A stretch of 64,000 nucleotides of DNA from assembly GCF_010111755.1 (NCBI RefSeq), contig NC_088963.1, positions 930,001 to 994,000 of the forward strand, read 5' to 3'. The notes below the pieces were generated by a model. That model was not told the DNA's origin, made no database searches, and was given only the letters and a program-made list of their open reading frames with translations. Both the position numbers and the translations under genes were made by a program. Each line of letters starts with the position of its first letter. Positions within the stretch are counted from its first letter, which is position 1. Source of the stretch: Nakaseomyces glabratus (taxonomy: Eukaryota > Ascomycota > Saccharomycetes > Saccharomycetales > Saccharomycetaceae). Positions 27,340 to 37,151 of this stretch are shown here, piece after piece.

Positions 27340-29646
27340 TCATACTGTGACAACAGATTTATCGAATATTACAGTTAGGTCCTCATAGTTCTCAGTACTT
27401 TTGATCTGTAAGCCATGTTCGTTGGCTAAATGCAAAAGGCAAATAAAGCAGAAACTTGTTGAGATGTCACTCAGGCTCTCTGGTGAGTAGAATTTCCCTA
27501 GATTCTTGGTGATATCGGTAAATCTAAACTGTAATATATCGGATGTTTCATCTAATTGTGACACAACAGATTTAACTGACATCCATATGTTCTTCTTCAG
27601 TCTTCGTACATCTACTTTCTTGGAGACTCTGGAGTACGTTACCTTGTCAGGTTGGCGTAACTTTGTCAGATCTTCCTTCTCATCTTTCTGAGTGAATATA
27701 TCCTTACCTGCATCATCGTTCTCATCCAATGACATGTCCTCAAAAGCTTGGTTAAAATCGATACCTTCTTCCTCAAATGGATTTTCTATATCCGCTCCAA
27801 CAATGTTGCTACTTTCCAGATCATTATTCCCGCCGATATTATTCTCATTTTCCTGCTCCTCATAATTATTTGCCCAGAATTGTTCATCCGCGATTTGTGG
27901 AATCCCATTACCTAAGTTATCCGATGTTGTATCTACTTGAGCTGCAGTCATCTTTCTCCTCTTCACTCTGTTAAATATCGACATTTTTGTATTAGGTTTG
28001 ATGAACAACCCAGTGATTTTTTCTGTAGAGAAATGGTAATCATCTGGTAGTAGATAATGTGAATCATTTGTTCTTGACTTTATTGCCATATCAATACCAG
28101 ATCTCTTTTTACTATCAAATACTATGCTCTCGATGTTTGGATCTAAGTTTAAGAAATCAATCTGAATCTGTTTTTTCCTCTCTTTCTTGGTGTCACTCTT
28201 TTTATTTTCTTCTGAAGTGCCTTCAGATTCTGTTGCTTCCCTTTCTATTTCATTGTTAGGTTCTGATGATTTGTTATCAATGGTATTGGCTTTCTTGTAG
28301 TTTGCAACCTTCCAGTGCTCCCTACCTCTCCAATTTCTATTCATCTTCTCATCAAAATATGCCATAAGATCTTTCTCTAATATACTGCCAAGCATAGAAT
28401 CCAGTCCCCCATTTTCATCACCTTCCTCGTCATCAATTCCTCCCTCATTATCCTCTCCAAAGTTGTCACCGCCATCATTTATATCGAATGGTAGTACGTC
28501 TTCATTATTTCCCATAGAATATTCCAATTCTTGATTTATACCATCATCGTAATCATTTCCATTTGGACCTTCTTCCTCCGGAACGGCTTCTTTTATTTCA
28601 TCCTCGGTTAGGAAATTATCAAACTTGTTGTTTATGCTATCTATAAAGCCCTTTGCTTTGTTTATGTCAGCTATGACATTTCGGAGATTTTGTAAAGATG
28701 GAGAGATGTCAGATGTGGAAATATCATCAAATTTGATGTAATCAATACCTAGGGCCAATATTTCATCATCCATAGAATATTGAAAATTTGATGAAAATGA
28801 TTTATTCAAGGTTATGTCTGCTTTACTATCTTCTTCTTCTTCAGGCTCTGTTATTGGTGTCTGTGGTGTCGGTGTACTATTTTTATCAGATCTATCACCA
28901 TGAGAATTGTCTTCATCCATACTCTTGCTAGAATCTAGTGGTAAATTGTTCTCGTTGAGGGGCTCTTCATTTGATTCTTTTTCCTTCAGCAATGAAGGTT
29001 CATTTTTCATAGCCGCATCAAACACTACTCTCCCAGATTCATCAATGCTTAAGGTATTTAGCAGCAAACTCTTCGCACCACCTTCATCAAAATCAACCAA
29101 AGCTTTCTTGAATAACGGGTCTATATTAAGTTCTTGATCTAGTTCTTTCATTCTTATGTTATCGAATTCAACCAGCGTTGTCTCCAGTACTCTATTATGT
29201 ACTCTTCTTCTCTTCAAATACTCGTCCGAATCTTTACCTACAGGTAACCCTGTTAGAGCATCAATTTGAACACTACTGTCGGCATCATCATAATCTCCAT
29301 CATTCCCATCACCAGGTTGTTTGTTATTCTTACTATTAGCCTGTTCGTTCTTCCGCTGAGATAAGCCACTTAGTAGTTTGCCCGTTTCTGAAGTAACAGA
29401 ATCCACTCTGGAAGAGTAAATCTTTACACAACCATCTAAAGTAGCAGATGCTTTCTGAAAATTTATATTATTCTCAGAGTCTTTTAGAATATTCAGGTCG
29501 TAAAAATAGTCGATCAATGCAAAATTCCAACTGTTCCGGGAGTTGATCTTGTTATCAGTAGCCATTTTGATCCACTCCTCCAAATTCGCCAGCATGGTGG
29601 TCCTGTTGGTAAACAGACCACCTTCCTCGTCTTCAAGTCTGGACAT
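27340..29646 (-). CDS. BRN1: Brn1, kleisin (CAP-H) subunit of condensin
   Basis: 768 residues (S. cerevisiae YBL097W, 754) from ATG 29646. The CAP-H N-terminal block is clear (NLEEWIKMATDNKINSRNSWNFALIDYF, then TLDGCVKIYSSRVDSV and LTGLPVG). The centre is acidic and disordered, and the C-terminal winged-helix region has VDVRRLKKNIWMSV and SFCFICLLHLANEHGL. Brn1 closes the Smc2-Smc4 ring and carries Ycs4 and Ycg1 for chromosome condensation. Upstream, where BNA4 stands in S. cerevisiae, there is no gene. Confidence 0.96.
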   Translation of the reverse strand: MSRLEDEEGGLFTNRTTMLANLEEWIKMATDNKINSRNSWNFALIDYFYDLNILKDSENNINFQKASATLDGCVKIYSSRVDSVTSETGKLLSGLSQRKNEQANSKNNKQPGDGNDGDYDDADSSVQIDALTGLPVGKDSDEYLKRRRVHNRVLETTLVEFDNIRMKELDQELNIDPLFKKALVDFDEGGAKSLLLNTLSIDESGRVVFDAAMKNEPSLLKEKESNEEPLNENNLPLDSSKSMDEDNSHGDRSDKNSTPTPQTPITEPEEEEDSKADITLNKSFSSNFQYSMDDEILALGIDYIKFDDISTSDISPSLQNLRNVIADINKAKGFIDSINNKFDNFLTEDEIKEAVPEEEGPNGNDYDDGINQELEYSMGNNEDVLPFDINDGGDNFGEDNEGGIDDEEGDENGGLDSMLGSILEKDLMAYFDEKMNRNWRGREHWKVANYKKANTIDNKSSEPNNEIEREATESEGTSEENKKSDTKKERKKQIQIDFLNLDPNIESIVFDSKKRSGIDMAIKSRTNDSHYLLPDDYHFSTEKITGLFIKPNTKMSIFNRVKRRKMTAAQVDTTSDNLGNGIPQIADEQFWANNYEEQENENNIGGNNDLESSNIVGADIENPFEEEGIDFNQAFEDMSLDENDDAGKDIFTQKDEKEDLTKLRQPDKVTYSRVSKKVDVRRLKKNIWMSVKSVVSQLDETSDILQFRFTDITKNLGKFYSPESLSDISTSFCFICLLHLANEHGLQIKSTENYEDLTVIFDKSVVTV

Positions 29647-30851
29647 TTGCAATTAAGACAAAATTGAAGCTAGTACGCTAACGCTGTTCGTTACTGTATG
29701 AATATGATTTCTTGATTAATTGGGTTGAAGTTGAGGCAGCCAGATAAATGGGGTAAAATGTATAATATATGTAGTTGTGTAATGATGGTGATATTTGATA
29801 AGGTATAATCTGGGGCCAAAGGAAACCAAAAGTCAAAATTAATATACATTAAATAGCTGCTCACCAATTGGTGATCTCATCTCTTATTATCCAAAAATGT
29901 AAACATTGGTGTTCGTTCAAACGTATATGTGAGTTAGAGTGTAATAGAGGTAGTTGACTATCAGCTTGTTAACAGGATTGCCTAAGAAGACGATTTTAAT
30001 AAATGGTGGAATATCCATACTTTTTTTTTGCGATAGAAAAATATATATTTATATATGTGACTATGGTCAAAATATAGGAATTGATCACTGTGGGGGTTGA
30101 CAAAAACAGCGTTCTCCTTTGAATAGAGCAGTATCCAGAAATTCCATGTATTTTATGACGCGCATGTGGTTCCATTCTTTTGAATTTGTGGATATTTGTA
30201 TTTTTGATTGTAAAAATAGAATGAAAATTAACAATAGTTATCAGGGAATATTATCTTAATAAAGTTCTGGGAACGCACAGTTATAATCGACATTTTTAAT
30301 TGGAATGGTACATCTATTTTTGCAACTCAGGTAATGCAATTCTTGATAAGTCTGGCCATACCAGATATTTACAATATGTTTGAAAATAAAAGAAAGACAA
30401 TCCATTTCCAGACAGTTTTCATATTGGGTGGTAAGAATATCTTAAAACGGTAATAAACAAGGTTGTGTGCGGAGTTCAGAGAGGAACAGTTATCACATAG
30501 AGGAAAGAGCAAAATTTAGCATCAAAAGAGCAAGATCACACCACTTGGTATTCGTTTAAGGTACCTTGTCTTTTGTGTGTACAAAAGTCAAGATCAGGAG
30601 GAATCATAGATGTAGAATGCAAAAGAGTCCAACAACGAAAATAGCAAGCAAGTAGAGAACCTGGGAATAGTAATGAGTCTCTGTCTCATCCAACCGAATG
30701 TGGTAATGACGTGTGTCCTTTCTGAGATGCTCCAATGGTTTTAGAAAAAGAGGTTGAAAAAAAATCTAGTATTTTGTGTGCGAAAAGAAAACAAACAAAA
30801 TAGGAACAAAGCCTGTGCTGGTCACTGGGCGATGTGCTTTCAGAAAACCAT
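29647..30851. other. 1.2-kb gene-free gap at the ancestral BNA4 position
   Basis: 1205 bp between BRN1 and ATP1, unusually long for this window. It holds the BRN1 promoter and the ATP1 3' end, with a T-rich run near 30022. S. cerevisiae has BNA4 (YBL098W, kynurenine 3-monooxygenase) here. I found no FAD-binding motif or long open frame, so no pseudogene is called. Confidence 0.7.
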
Positions 30852-32483
30852 TTAGAAAGTGGCAACGAAGGACTCAGTAGCACTCTTCAAAGTGGCTAGT
30901 AGGTCCTTGGTCAATTCACCCTTATCTCTGATATCGTTCAAGATGTTCTCGTGGTTGGACTTCAAGTAGGCCAAGAAGGAGGATTCGAATTCAGCGATTC
31001 TGCCCAAGTCGATGTTGTCTAGGTAACCGTTGACACCGGCATAGATCAATGGAACTTGTTCTTCGGCAGCCAATGGGGAGTATTGACTTTGCTTTAGCAA
31101 TTGTGTCAATCTTTCACCTCTAACCAAGGTTTGCTTGGTAGAAGCGTCCAAATCGGAACCGAATTGGGCGAAAGCGGCGACTTCTCTGTATTGAGCCAAG
31201 AACAGCTTCAAGGAACCGGCGACTTGCTTCAAGGCCTTAACTTGGGCGGCGGAACCGACACGGGAGACGGAAAGACCGACGTTGATAGCTGGTCTGATAC
31301 CCTTGTAGAACAATTCGGCTTCCAAGAAGATTTGACCGTCAGTAATGGAAATGACGTTAGTTGGGATATAAGCGGAGACATCACCACCTTGGGTTTCGAT
31401 GACTGGCAAAGCGGTTAGGGAACCGGCACCTTCCTTGTCGGACATCTTGGCAGCTCTTTCCAAAAGTCTGGAGTGTAAGTAGAAGACATCACCTGGGTAA
31501 GCTTCACGACCAGGAGGACGTCTTAGCAGCAGGGAAAGTTGACGGTATGCGACGGCTTGCTTGGACAAGTCATCGTAGACAATCAAGGCGTGCTTACCGT
31601 TGTCTCTGAACCACTCACCGATGGAGGCGGCAGTGAAAGGAGCCAAGTATTGCAAAGGAGCAGCTTCAGAAGCGGTAGCGGCGACGATGATAGAGTACTT
31701 CAAGGCGTCGTGTTGCTCCAAAGTCTGCACCAGTTGTGCGACGGTGGATCTCTTTTGACCAATGGCGACGTAGACACAGTACAACTTCTTGGACTCGTCG
31801 TTACCGTCGTTCCATCTCTTTTGGTTCAAGATGGTGTCTAGGGCCACGGCGGTCTTACCAGTTTGACGGTCACCGATGATCAGTTCTCTCTGGCCTCTAC
31901 CGATAGGCACTAGGGCGTCGACGGCTTTCAAACCGGTCTGCACAGGCTCGTGCACGGAACGTCTTGGCAAGATACCTGGGGCCTTGACTTGGGCTCTGGC
32001 GGTGCCGACGGACTCGATTGGGCCCTTACCATCGATAGGGTTACCCAAAGCATCGACAACTCTACCCAAAAGGCCTGGACCAACTGGGACATCGACGATC
32101 TTACCGGTTCTCTTGACGATCTCACCTTCCTTGACCAGTCTGTCAGAACCGAACAGCACAATACCGACCTGGCCAGGCTCCAAGTTCAAGGCCATACCCT
32201 TGACACCAGAGGCAAACTCAACCAGCTCCTCGGCCTGGATGTTGTTCAAACCAAAGACACGCGCAATACCATCACCGACAGCCAAAACACGGCCAGTCTC
32301 GTTCAATTGAGCCTCGTCACTAACACCTCTGATCTTCTCCTCTAGAATAGAAGAAACCTCAGTAGGCTGCGCCTTGGCGGCATAACACCTAGCACTAGTT
32401 CTAACGACACTTCCTCTCGAAGCTCTCGAAGCTCTCGAAACAGCTCTCAAGGCATTTCTCGCCAACACAACACGAGACAACAT
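30852..32483 (-). CDS. ATP1: Atp1, alpha subunit of mitochondrial F1F0 ATP synthase
   Basis: 543 residues (S. cerevisiae YBL099W, 545). An Arg/Ser/Ala-rich presequence of about 35 residues contains a SRASRASR repeat. The mature protein has the Walker A GDRQTGKT at 204-211, the [23 protein letters not shown] block and the family end. It forms the non-catalytic nucleotide sites of F1. Codon choice is strongly biased (AAG, TTG, GGT, GCC), unlike its neighbours, as expected for high expression. Its upstream side has a TATA element, a CCAAT site, a G-tract and CACGTG, and is one breakpoint of the inferred inversion. Confidence 0.98.
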   Translation of the reverse strand: MLSRVVLARNALRAVSRASRASRGSVVRTSARCYAAKAQPTEVSSILEEKIRGVSDEAQLNETGRVLAVGDGIARVFGLNNIQAEELVEFASGVKGMALNLEPGQVGIVLFGSDRLVKEGEIVKRTGKIVDVPVGPGLLGRVVDALGNPIDGKGPIESVGTARAQVKAPGILPRRSVHEPVQTGLKAVDALVPIGRGQRELIIGDRQTGKTAVALDTILNQKRWNDGNDESKKLYCVYVAIGQKRSTVAQLVQTLEQHDALKYSIIVAATASEAAPLQYLAPFTAASIGEWFRDNGKHALIVYDDLSKQAVAYRQLSLLLRRPPGREAYPGDVFYLHSRLLERAAKMSDKEGAGSLTALPVIETQGGDVSAYIPTNVISITDGQIFLEAELFYKGIRPAINVGLSVSRVGSAAQVKALKQVAGSLKLFLAQYREVAAFAQFGSDLDASTKQTLVRGERLTQLLKQSQYSPLAAEEQVPLIYAGVNGYLDNIDLGRIAEFESSFLAYLKSNHENILNDIRDKGELTKDLLATLKSATESFVATF

Positions 32484-32565
32484 TATTTTTAAACTTTATT
32501 TTCTTTTGGTTTGATGTATACTGAATAATGTATACTGCAAGTCACAGGAAAACAGACCAACCTAC

Positions 32566-32573
32566 TATATATA
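32566..32573 (-). promoter_or_regulatory. TATA element of ATP1
   Basis: TATATATA about 83 bp before the ATP1 ATG, the usual distance for a yeast core promoter. Confidence 0.5.
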
Positions 32574-32644
32574 CAAAGGGAGAAGTTAAGTTTATTGTAG
32601 TTCCCCATCAGAGAGAGCAAAGCTTGCCAGTATTCTCGGGACTC

Positions 32645-32652
32645 TTATTGGT
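32645..32652. promoter_or_regulatory. CCAAT (Hap2/3/4/5) site of ATP1
   Basis: TTATTGGT (ACCAATAA on the minus strand) matches the Hap complex pattern TNATTGGT, about 165 bp upstream of ATP1. Hap4 control of respiratory genes is established in S. cerevisiae. Confidence 0.6.
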
Positions 32653-32730
32653 GACGTTTGCAGCGATAGAAACCGGGTCGCGGGTGAGCCTTTTCACTCC
32701 ATTCAGAGTTGTTTGCAGAGGAAGCCGGCA

Positions 32731-32746
32731 GGGGGGGGGGGGGGGG
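32731..32746 (+). repeat. 16-base G tract in the ATP1 upstream region
   Basis: Sixteen consecutive G, flanked by near-copies of CCGGCAGGG and TCGGCAGGG; further G-runs follow at about 32781-32788 and 32838-32850. Length may be prone to slippage or assembly error. Confidence 0.85.
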
Positions 32747-32759
32747 TCGGCAGGGAAAT

Positions 32760-32765
32760 CACGTG
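32760..32765. promoter_or_regulatory. CACGTG site upstream of ATP1
   Basis: ATCACGTG fits a Cbf1 or bHLH site, about 280 bp upstream of ATP1. It resembles CDEI, but no AT-rich CDEII or CDEIII follows. Confidence 0.4.
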
Positions 32766-33044
32766 TACATATGCACATACAGGGGGGGAGAGGGACCAGA
32801 ACCACTCGTTTTGCCTAGACGGACCTGCACAGAGCGGGTGGGGGAGGTCTGAGGGTTGGGCTCGTTACATTCCTTCGTACGAGAAGTTAAGGTGCGTGTA
32901 CTGTGATATTCCTTTCCCTCCAAGATGATTGGTTCGTCATGTGTGTTGTGTGGAGGTCAGCTGGATATCTTGTAGAGTGATATGTCTTGCATTTGCAGTA
33001 GCGCTTGCGCTTATACTTGTACTCATCTTCTATATTTCTGACTC

Positions 33045-33390
33045 ATTTGTATATTTGTATATTTGTATTTGTATTTGTATATTTGTATATTTGTATATTT
33101 GTATATTTGTATATTTGTATATTTGTATATTTGTATTTGTATTTGTATATTTGTATTTGTATATTTGTATTTGTATTTGTATATTTGTATTTGTATATTT
33201 GTATTTGTATTTGTATTTGTATTTGTATTTGTATTTGTATTTGTATATTTGTATATTTGTATATTTGTATATTTGTATATTTGTATATTTGTATTTGTAA
33301 TTGTATTTGTATATTTGTATTTGTATTTGTATTTGTATTTGTATTTGTATATTTGTATTTGTATTTGTATATTTGTATTTGTATTTGTAT
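33045..33390. repeat. TTGTAT/ATTTGTAT minisatellite (about 346 bp)
   Basis: Roughly fifty head-to-tail units of two kinds, TTGTAT (6 bp) and ATTTGTAT (8 bp), in irregular order. One unit is changed (TTGTAA, near 33300). Neither unit contains a stop in most frames on either strand, so long but spurious reading frames arise in several frames at once. The tract lies in the gap between ATP1 and MRPS8. Confidence 0.95.
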
Positions 33391-33540
33391 ATCGCTGTTT
33401 CTATATTCAAATTCATTCCTCATCACATATTTGTGTGGATTTTGCGTGCCCTGCTGGTTATAGCTTACCCCCAAGAACGTCTGCATAGATCACCCGCAAT
33501 ATCGTGTATTTATTTTCGATCAGTTGTATTAATTTTGCCA

Positions 33541-33595
33541 TATATTCTTACAACATTTTTGCAATATATTCTTACAATGCTATATATTCTTACAA
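33541..33595 (+). repeat. Three dispersed copies of TATATTCTTACAA
   Basis: Exact 13-base copies start at 33541, 33565 and 33583, spaced 24 and 18 bp apart. A small second repeat family in the same gap. Confidence 0.8.
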
Positions 33596-34779
33596 TTATT
33601 TTTGATCTTGTTTTCATTTCATCTTCCTGCAAATTACGTTTATCATGTACCTTTGACTGATCTTACCCACAAGATTTCAATTATATTGTAGCATGTAATC
33701 AATTCACATATTGACTGGGTATATAATTTTTTTATTAACTTCTATATTTGGTATGCTTAAGGATTTCTTAACCCTGTAAATTTATTAGCTCATGAGCCAC
33801 ATTGTCATATATTTTTTATTTCTTATTTTCTTGGCAATCTCTATCTGTGCACTATTATGCGTGAGACTCTCTCTCATCGTTCTAATCCTACCTTGTATCT
33901 ATCAATAATAATTTTTCTGTTCCATATATGACTCTCTAAGCCTTAAATTGTTTTCACTTTTGTATATACTTCAAATTTTAAAGTTAATAGTAACTCCAGT
34001 CTTTCAGTTTTTATCCTATTTGTAATAGTAATTAATCTAGTACTAAAACTTTCAGTAAGCGATCAATTTATATCCTGTATTTACAAAGATAGTTTTATAT
34101 TTTTATTCCTACCAAGATTGTTAGAGCATTCATTTATAATTTTTTTTTTTAAACAATACAAACCTTCAATTTTATAAATTATTTGATCGTCAATATAGAA
34201 CTAGTGTATCGATCTCTCAATAATCCTCATTTTTTAGTTACGAGACATACATACTTCTCGAATATGTGTTCGACTTTTAGCCCTCACAGTAATTAATATT
34301 TTGTTATATAATGTTTGCTCATGGCGCTGAAACAAAACCAAAAAAATGATTTTGTAAAGTTGCTACTATTGTATTGGTGAACTAAAACTAAGGTCTATAA
34401 TATTACTGTTCAGCTTCTAAAATCAGCAGCTAGTATAACTTCCAAAGTTTCATAGTTGGTATTCACAAGACGTTAGTAAGTCTACACTGCTAATATTTGC
34501 CAAAATAGTTTTTGATTTGATTCAGCTTAAGAACTTAAAATAATTTGCAGGTGGTATATATATGTAAATGTTAACTATAAAGTTTATATCGGCAAAATAA
34601 GTGCCTCTAGTATTAAGACTAGTACATAATTTGTAAGAGTTACATTGTTATGATACCTCTGGCCTCAGATGTATGAGCTTGACCTCTTTTACAGGTATTT
34701 TGGATCACCGATAGATTTTGTATATAGGAATGAAAATGCTCTTTGGTATATAGTGTAAGTTGCATATTGCAATTCATGG

Positions 34780-34787
34780 TATTTACA
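34780..34787 (-). promoter_or_regulatory. Puf3-type 3'-UTR motif of MRPS8
   Basis: TGTAAATA on the minus strand, 33 bases past the MRPS8 stop; matches UGUAHAUA. Mitochondrial ribosomal protein mRNAs are the core Puf3 targets in S. cerevisiae. Confidence 0.65.
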
Positions 34788-34819
34788 GATTATTATGGAA
34801 TATACAGGGTGTGGCGAGC

Positions 34820-35290
34820 TTATTTAACTCGGCATAGTAGTTCTCCTCCATGTCTTTGAGCAATAGCCTCATGAATATCAACAATAGTGTTTCTCTCGGT
34901 TCTCACAAGCATCAATTCTCCAGGTTGCAATGGCTTTACTTGTCTCACAGATACTCCACTGCACACTTTCTTCAACTCATCAGGACCCATCATAATACGC
35001 ATATTAGGCTTCGAGATCAAACGGCACTGACTCAACACAGGCTTGTTGTCCCTGTATTTCAGCCCAACCCACAAACGCCGTGTGGCAATGTTATCTGGAG
35101 TCACCTCGATAAACTCGTCATCTGGTCCTCGAGTAGATCCACGCTCCACAGAACTTAGGAACCCTTGCTTGTACAAGTTATAGGCAAATTGCAATTGCAA
35201 CTTGGTGTATGGCAACGATGTCAAAGATAGCCTTACTCGCGAACAGTTCTGTAAGTGCGCACACGTATTTGCCAACTTAACTAAAGACAT
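34820..35290 (-). CDS. MRPS8: Mitochondrial small ribosomal subunit protein uS8m
   Basis: 156 residues (S. cerevisiae YMR158W, 155). Bacterial S8-like fold: [43 protein letters not shown] at the N-terminus, [16 protein letters not shown] centrally, and a divergent fungal C-terminus. It belongs to the body of the mitoribosomal small subunit, where bacterial S8 contacts the central domain of rRNA. Divergent from AIM36, 182 bp between the starts, as in S. cerevisiae. Its 3' side faces the large gap. Confidence 0.95.
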   Translation of the reverse strand: MSLVKLANTCAHLQNCSRVRLSLTSLPYTKLQLQFAYNLYKQGFLSSVERGSTRGPDDEFIEVTPDNIATRRLWVGLKYRDNKPVLSQCRLISKPNMRIMMGPDELKKVCSGVSVRQVKPLQPGELMLVRTERNTIVDIHEAIAQRHGGELLCRVK

Positions 35291-35472
35291 CCTTCCTTGT
35301 GGCCTCTTATAGTGATTCCTTTCTTTGGACTACTTTGCTCTTGCTAATCATTTCCTTCCTTTTATACTCGCACTGTCAAAATGAAAAATTCTTGAATTAT
35401 AAAGGTAACAATGGAATTTCATGTAAGTTATCCCATATCAAAGAAGGTAGACAAGACAAAACGAAATACAGC

Positions 35473-36165
35473 ATGGCATTGATGAGACTTGGTCTGAGGA
35501 TACCTGCTCGACTTGGTTCCAATCTTCCTGTAGCCCAGCTCGGTATTCGGGCAGCTAAGCATCGTTTCTATGCAACAGCACCTAGGAACGATGGTGGTGA
35601 GCTTCCCAGCATCAAGAAGCTGTTGATGATTGGGCTTGCTGGTACAGCGGTATTTGTGTTGGCGGTGAACTCATTGGATAAGCAGCAGCCCAAGAACTCA
35701 TACTCAGAGTCCGAGTTTGAGAGCTTACAAAGACTCAAGAGGAAAGTGGCACTGTTCCCAGGCAACCAATTGAAGGTGTATGGTGTTCTAGGCACCGAAA
35801 AGTATAATAAAATAGTCTCGGGTGGTAAGATTGTGGATCCACGCAAGATTATCGAGAAACACCGTACCACTGCGGGTGACCGTTACGAAGCCTTATTGAA
35901 CATCCTATATGACAAGTATGGCGCTGTTGAGTACTTTGACATGCTACCACAGGGCCTTATGGTTAAGTTAGTCTCCCTGTACATGAAGGATAACTGTTCT
36001 GAGGGCGATACCGTTGTTATCCTAGACTTTCCAAAGTCTATCAAGGATGCATCGCAATTTGAAACCGAAGTGGCAGGCATCTCTAAATTTATAGTGTCAC
36101 AGAAGCTAAAGGACACTGATATTTGTAAGTATTATGATGCCGTTGGTAAACTTGAATCAGTATAA
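35473..36165 (+). CDS. AIM36: Aim36, mitochondrial inner-membrane protein
   Basis: 230 residues (S. cerevisiae YMR157C, 255) from the first ATG after the MRPS8 start. Residues 1-35 form an Arg-rich presequence (LRIPARLG, AAKHRFYAT), and one membrane segment spans about 49-66 (LLMIGLAGTAVFVLAVNSL). The C-terminal part is soluble, with the conserved ALFPGNQLKVYGVLGTEKYNKIVSGGKIVDPRK. It is needed for normal mitochondrial inheritance and respiratory growth; the molecular role is unknown. Confidence 0.93.
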   Translation: MALMRLGLRIPARLGSNLPVAQLGIRAAKHRFYATAPRNDGGELPSIKKLLMIGLAGTAVFVLAVNSLDKQQPKNSYSESEFESLQRLKRKVALFPGNQLKVYGVLGTEKYNKIVSGGKIVDPRKIIEKHRTTAGDRYEALLNILYDKYGAVEYFDMLPQGLMVKLVSLYMKDNCSEGDTVVILDFPKSIKDASQFETEVAGISKFIVSQKLKDTDICKYYDAVGKLESV

Positions 36166-36401
36166 AATTAATCGCTACGGCCGTGATTTCTCCTTGTGAA
36201 TAATAACAATACCTATTAAATAATCCATAATGGGATTAATAGAACAAACATAATAATATATATCTTATTTACGCCTATTTATCAAACTTAATGAATATTC
36301 AATTGCATCCTTTCGCATCGCTTAGTGATATTTATCAAAATCAGGGAATGAATAATTCGAATTATTAAGGTACACACAGTACCACAAAAGCTCAGATCGT
36401 T

Positions 36402-37151
36402 ATGAAGACTCACAAAGTTACCATATTACCACACCTTATCAAGTTCATACCACAGGTTGATAGTTCAATTGCAGACGATTCGCTAAATTTATATGGATTC
36501 GACCTGGATCACACAATAATTCAACCAAAAAGTGGTGCTGTTTTTGCCAGAGGCAGCAACGACTGGAAGTTCATGGAATTTGGAGGTAAACAGACCTTAC
36601 AAAAGTTGATCAAGCTGGTTCTAGGTGAGTCCAATGCCTTTGTAGTGGTTTTCACAAACCAAGGTGGTGTAGTTACGGTTCCAACTACGGCTAAGAGTTG
36701 TCTTAATTTTACTAACAAGATTAAGAACTTGTTAGAGCATATAGAAGGAGTAGAGAATGGATCGAAATTCCTTGAGAGGTTATTCATATATGCAGCACCA
36801 AAGAAGCCCGCTTCGTTTGGAAAGAAGAAAGTAGCAGGAACTAAGAGTGGCAGAGTGAATAAGTCAATCAATTCAATGCTCGCGAAGACTACAAAAGAGA
36901 AAGAGCAAATTGACAATAAAGATATTGATGACCAAGTATCTATCTTCACCAAGATGAGAAAGCCTGAAACTGGGATGGCAGATGCTTTTATTAGTGATTT
37001 GGAATTGATCTTCCCTAAAGAAAAATATAAATACAACTGGAAGCTATATTGTGGTGATGCTGCTGGGAGGAAGTCCGACTTCAGTGATGCAGACAAAGCT
37101 TTCGCAGAAACGCTAAAAGTTCCATTCGTGATCCCTGAAGAATTCTTCTAA
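36402..37151 (+). CDS. TPP1: Tpp1, DNA 3'-phosphatase
   Basis: 249 residues (S. cerevisiae YMR156C, 238). HAD-type PNKP phosphatase fold: motif I FDLDHTI with Asp34 and Asp36, motif II VVFTNQGGV near 85, and motif III YCGDAAGRKSDFSDAD near 217. There is no kinase domain, as in S. cerevisiae. It removes 3'-phosphates at DNA strand breaks. A Lys-rich insert at about 140-185 is variable. The stop codon overlaps that of the convergent MFS gene by three bases inside a four-base shared segment. Confidence 0.95.
   Translation: MKTHKVTILPHLIKFIPQVDSSIADDSLNLYGFDLDHTIIQPKSGAVFARGSNDWKFMEFGGKQTLQKLIKLVLGESNAFVVVFTNQGGVVTVPTTAKSCLNFTNKIKNLLEHIEGVENGSKFLERLFIYAAPKKPASFGKKKVAGTKSGRVNKSINSMLAKTTKEKEQIDNKDIDDQVSIFTKMRKPETGMADAFISDLELIFPKEKYKYNWKLYCGDAAGRKSDFSDADKAFAETLKVPFVIPEEFF

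Larger units (their letters stand above)
32484..34819. other. 2.3-kb gene-free region upstream of ATP1, right inversion junction
   Basis: The longest gap in the window, with the ATP1 promoter on the left (32484 to about 32800), a minisatellite in the middle and about 1.4 kb of AT-rich DNA towards the MRPS8 3' end. An 11-base match to the yeast ARS core (TTTTATATTTT, 34093-34103) is present but is easily met by chance in such DNA. No tRNA box A/B pair, centromere or coding frame outside the repeat was found. Confidence 0.65.

Noticed and set aside
32929..33660. Long overlapping open frames on both strands rich in Tyr, Ile, Cys, Phe and Val
   Set aside because: They arise because the TTGTAT/ATTTGTAT units lack stop codons in almost every frame. 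Several frames are open at once and none resembles a known protein.
34093..34103. Replication origin from an ARS-core match (TTTTATATTTT)
   Set aside because: The match is exact but such words are common in AT-rich DNA, and origin sequence rules differ in related yeasts. Not enough to call an origin.
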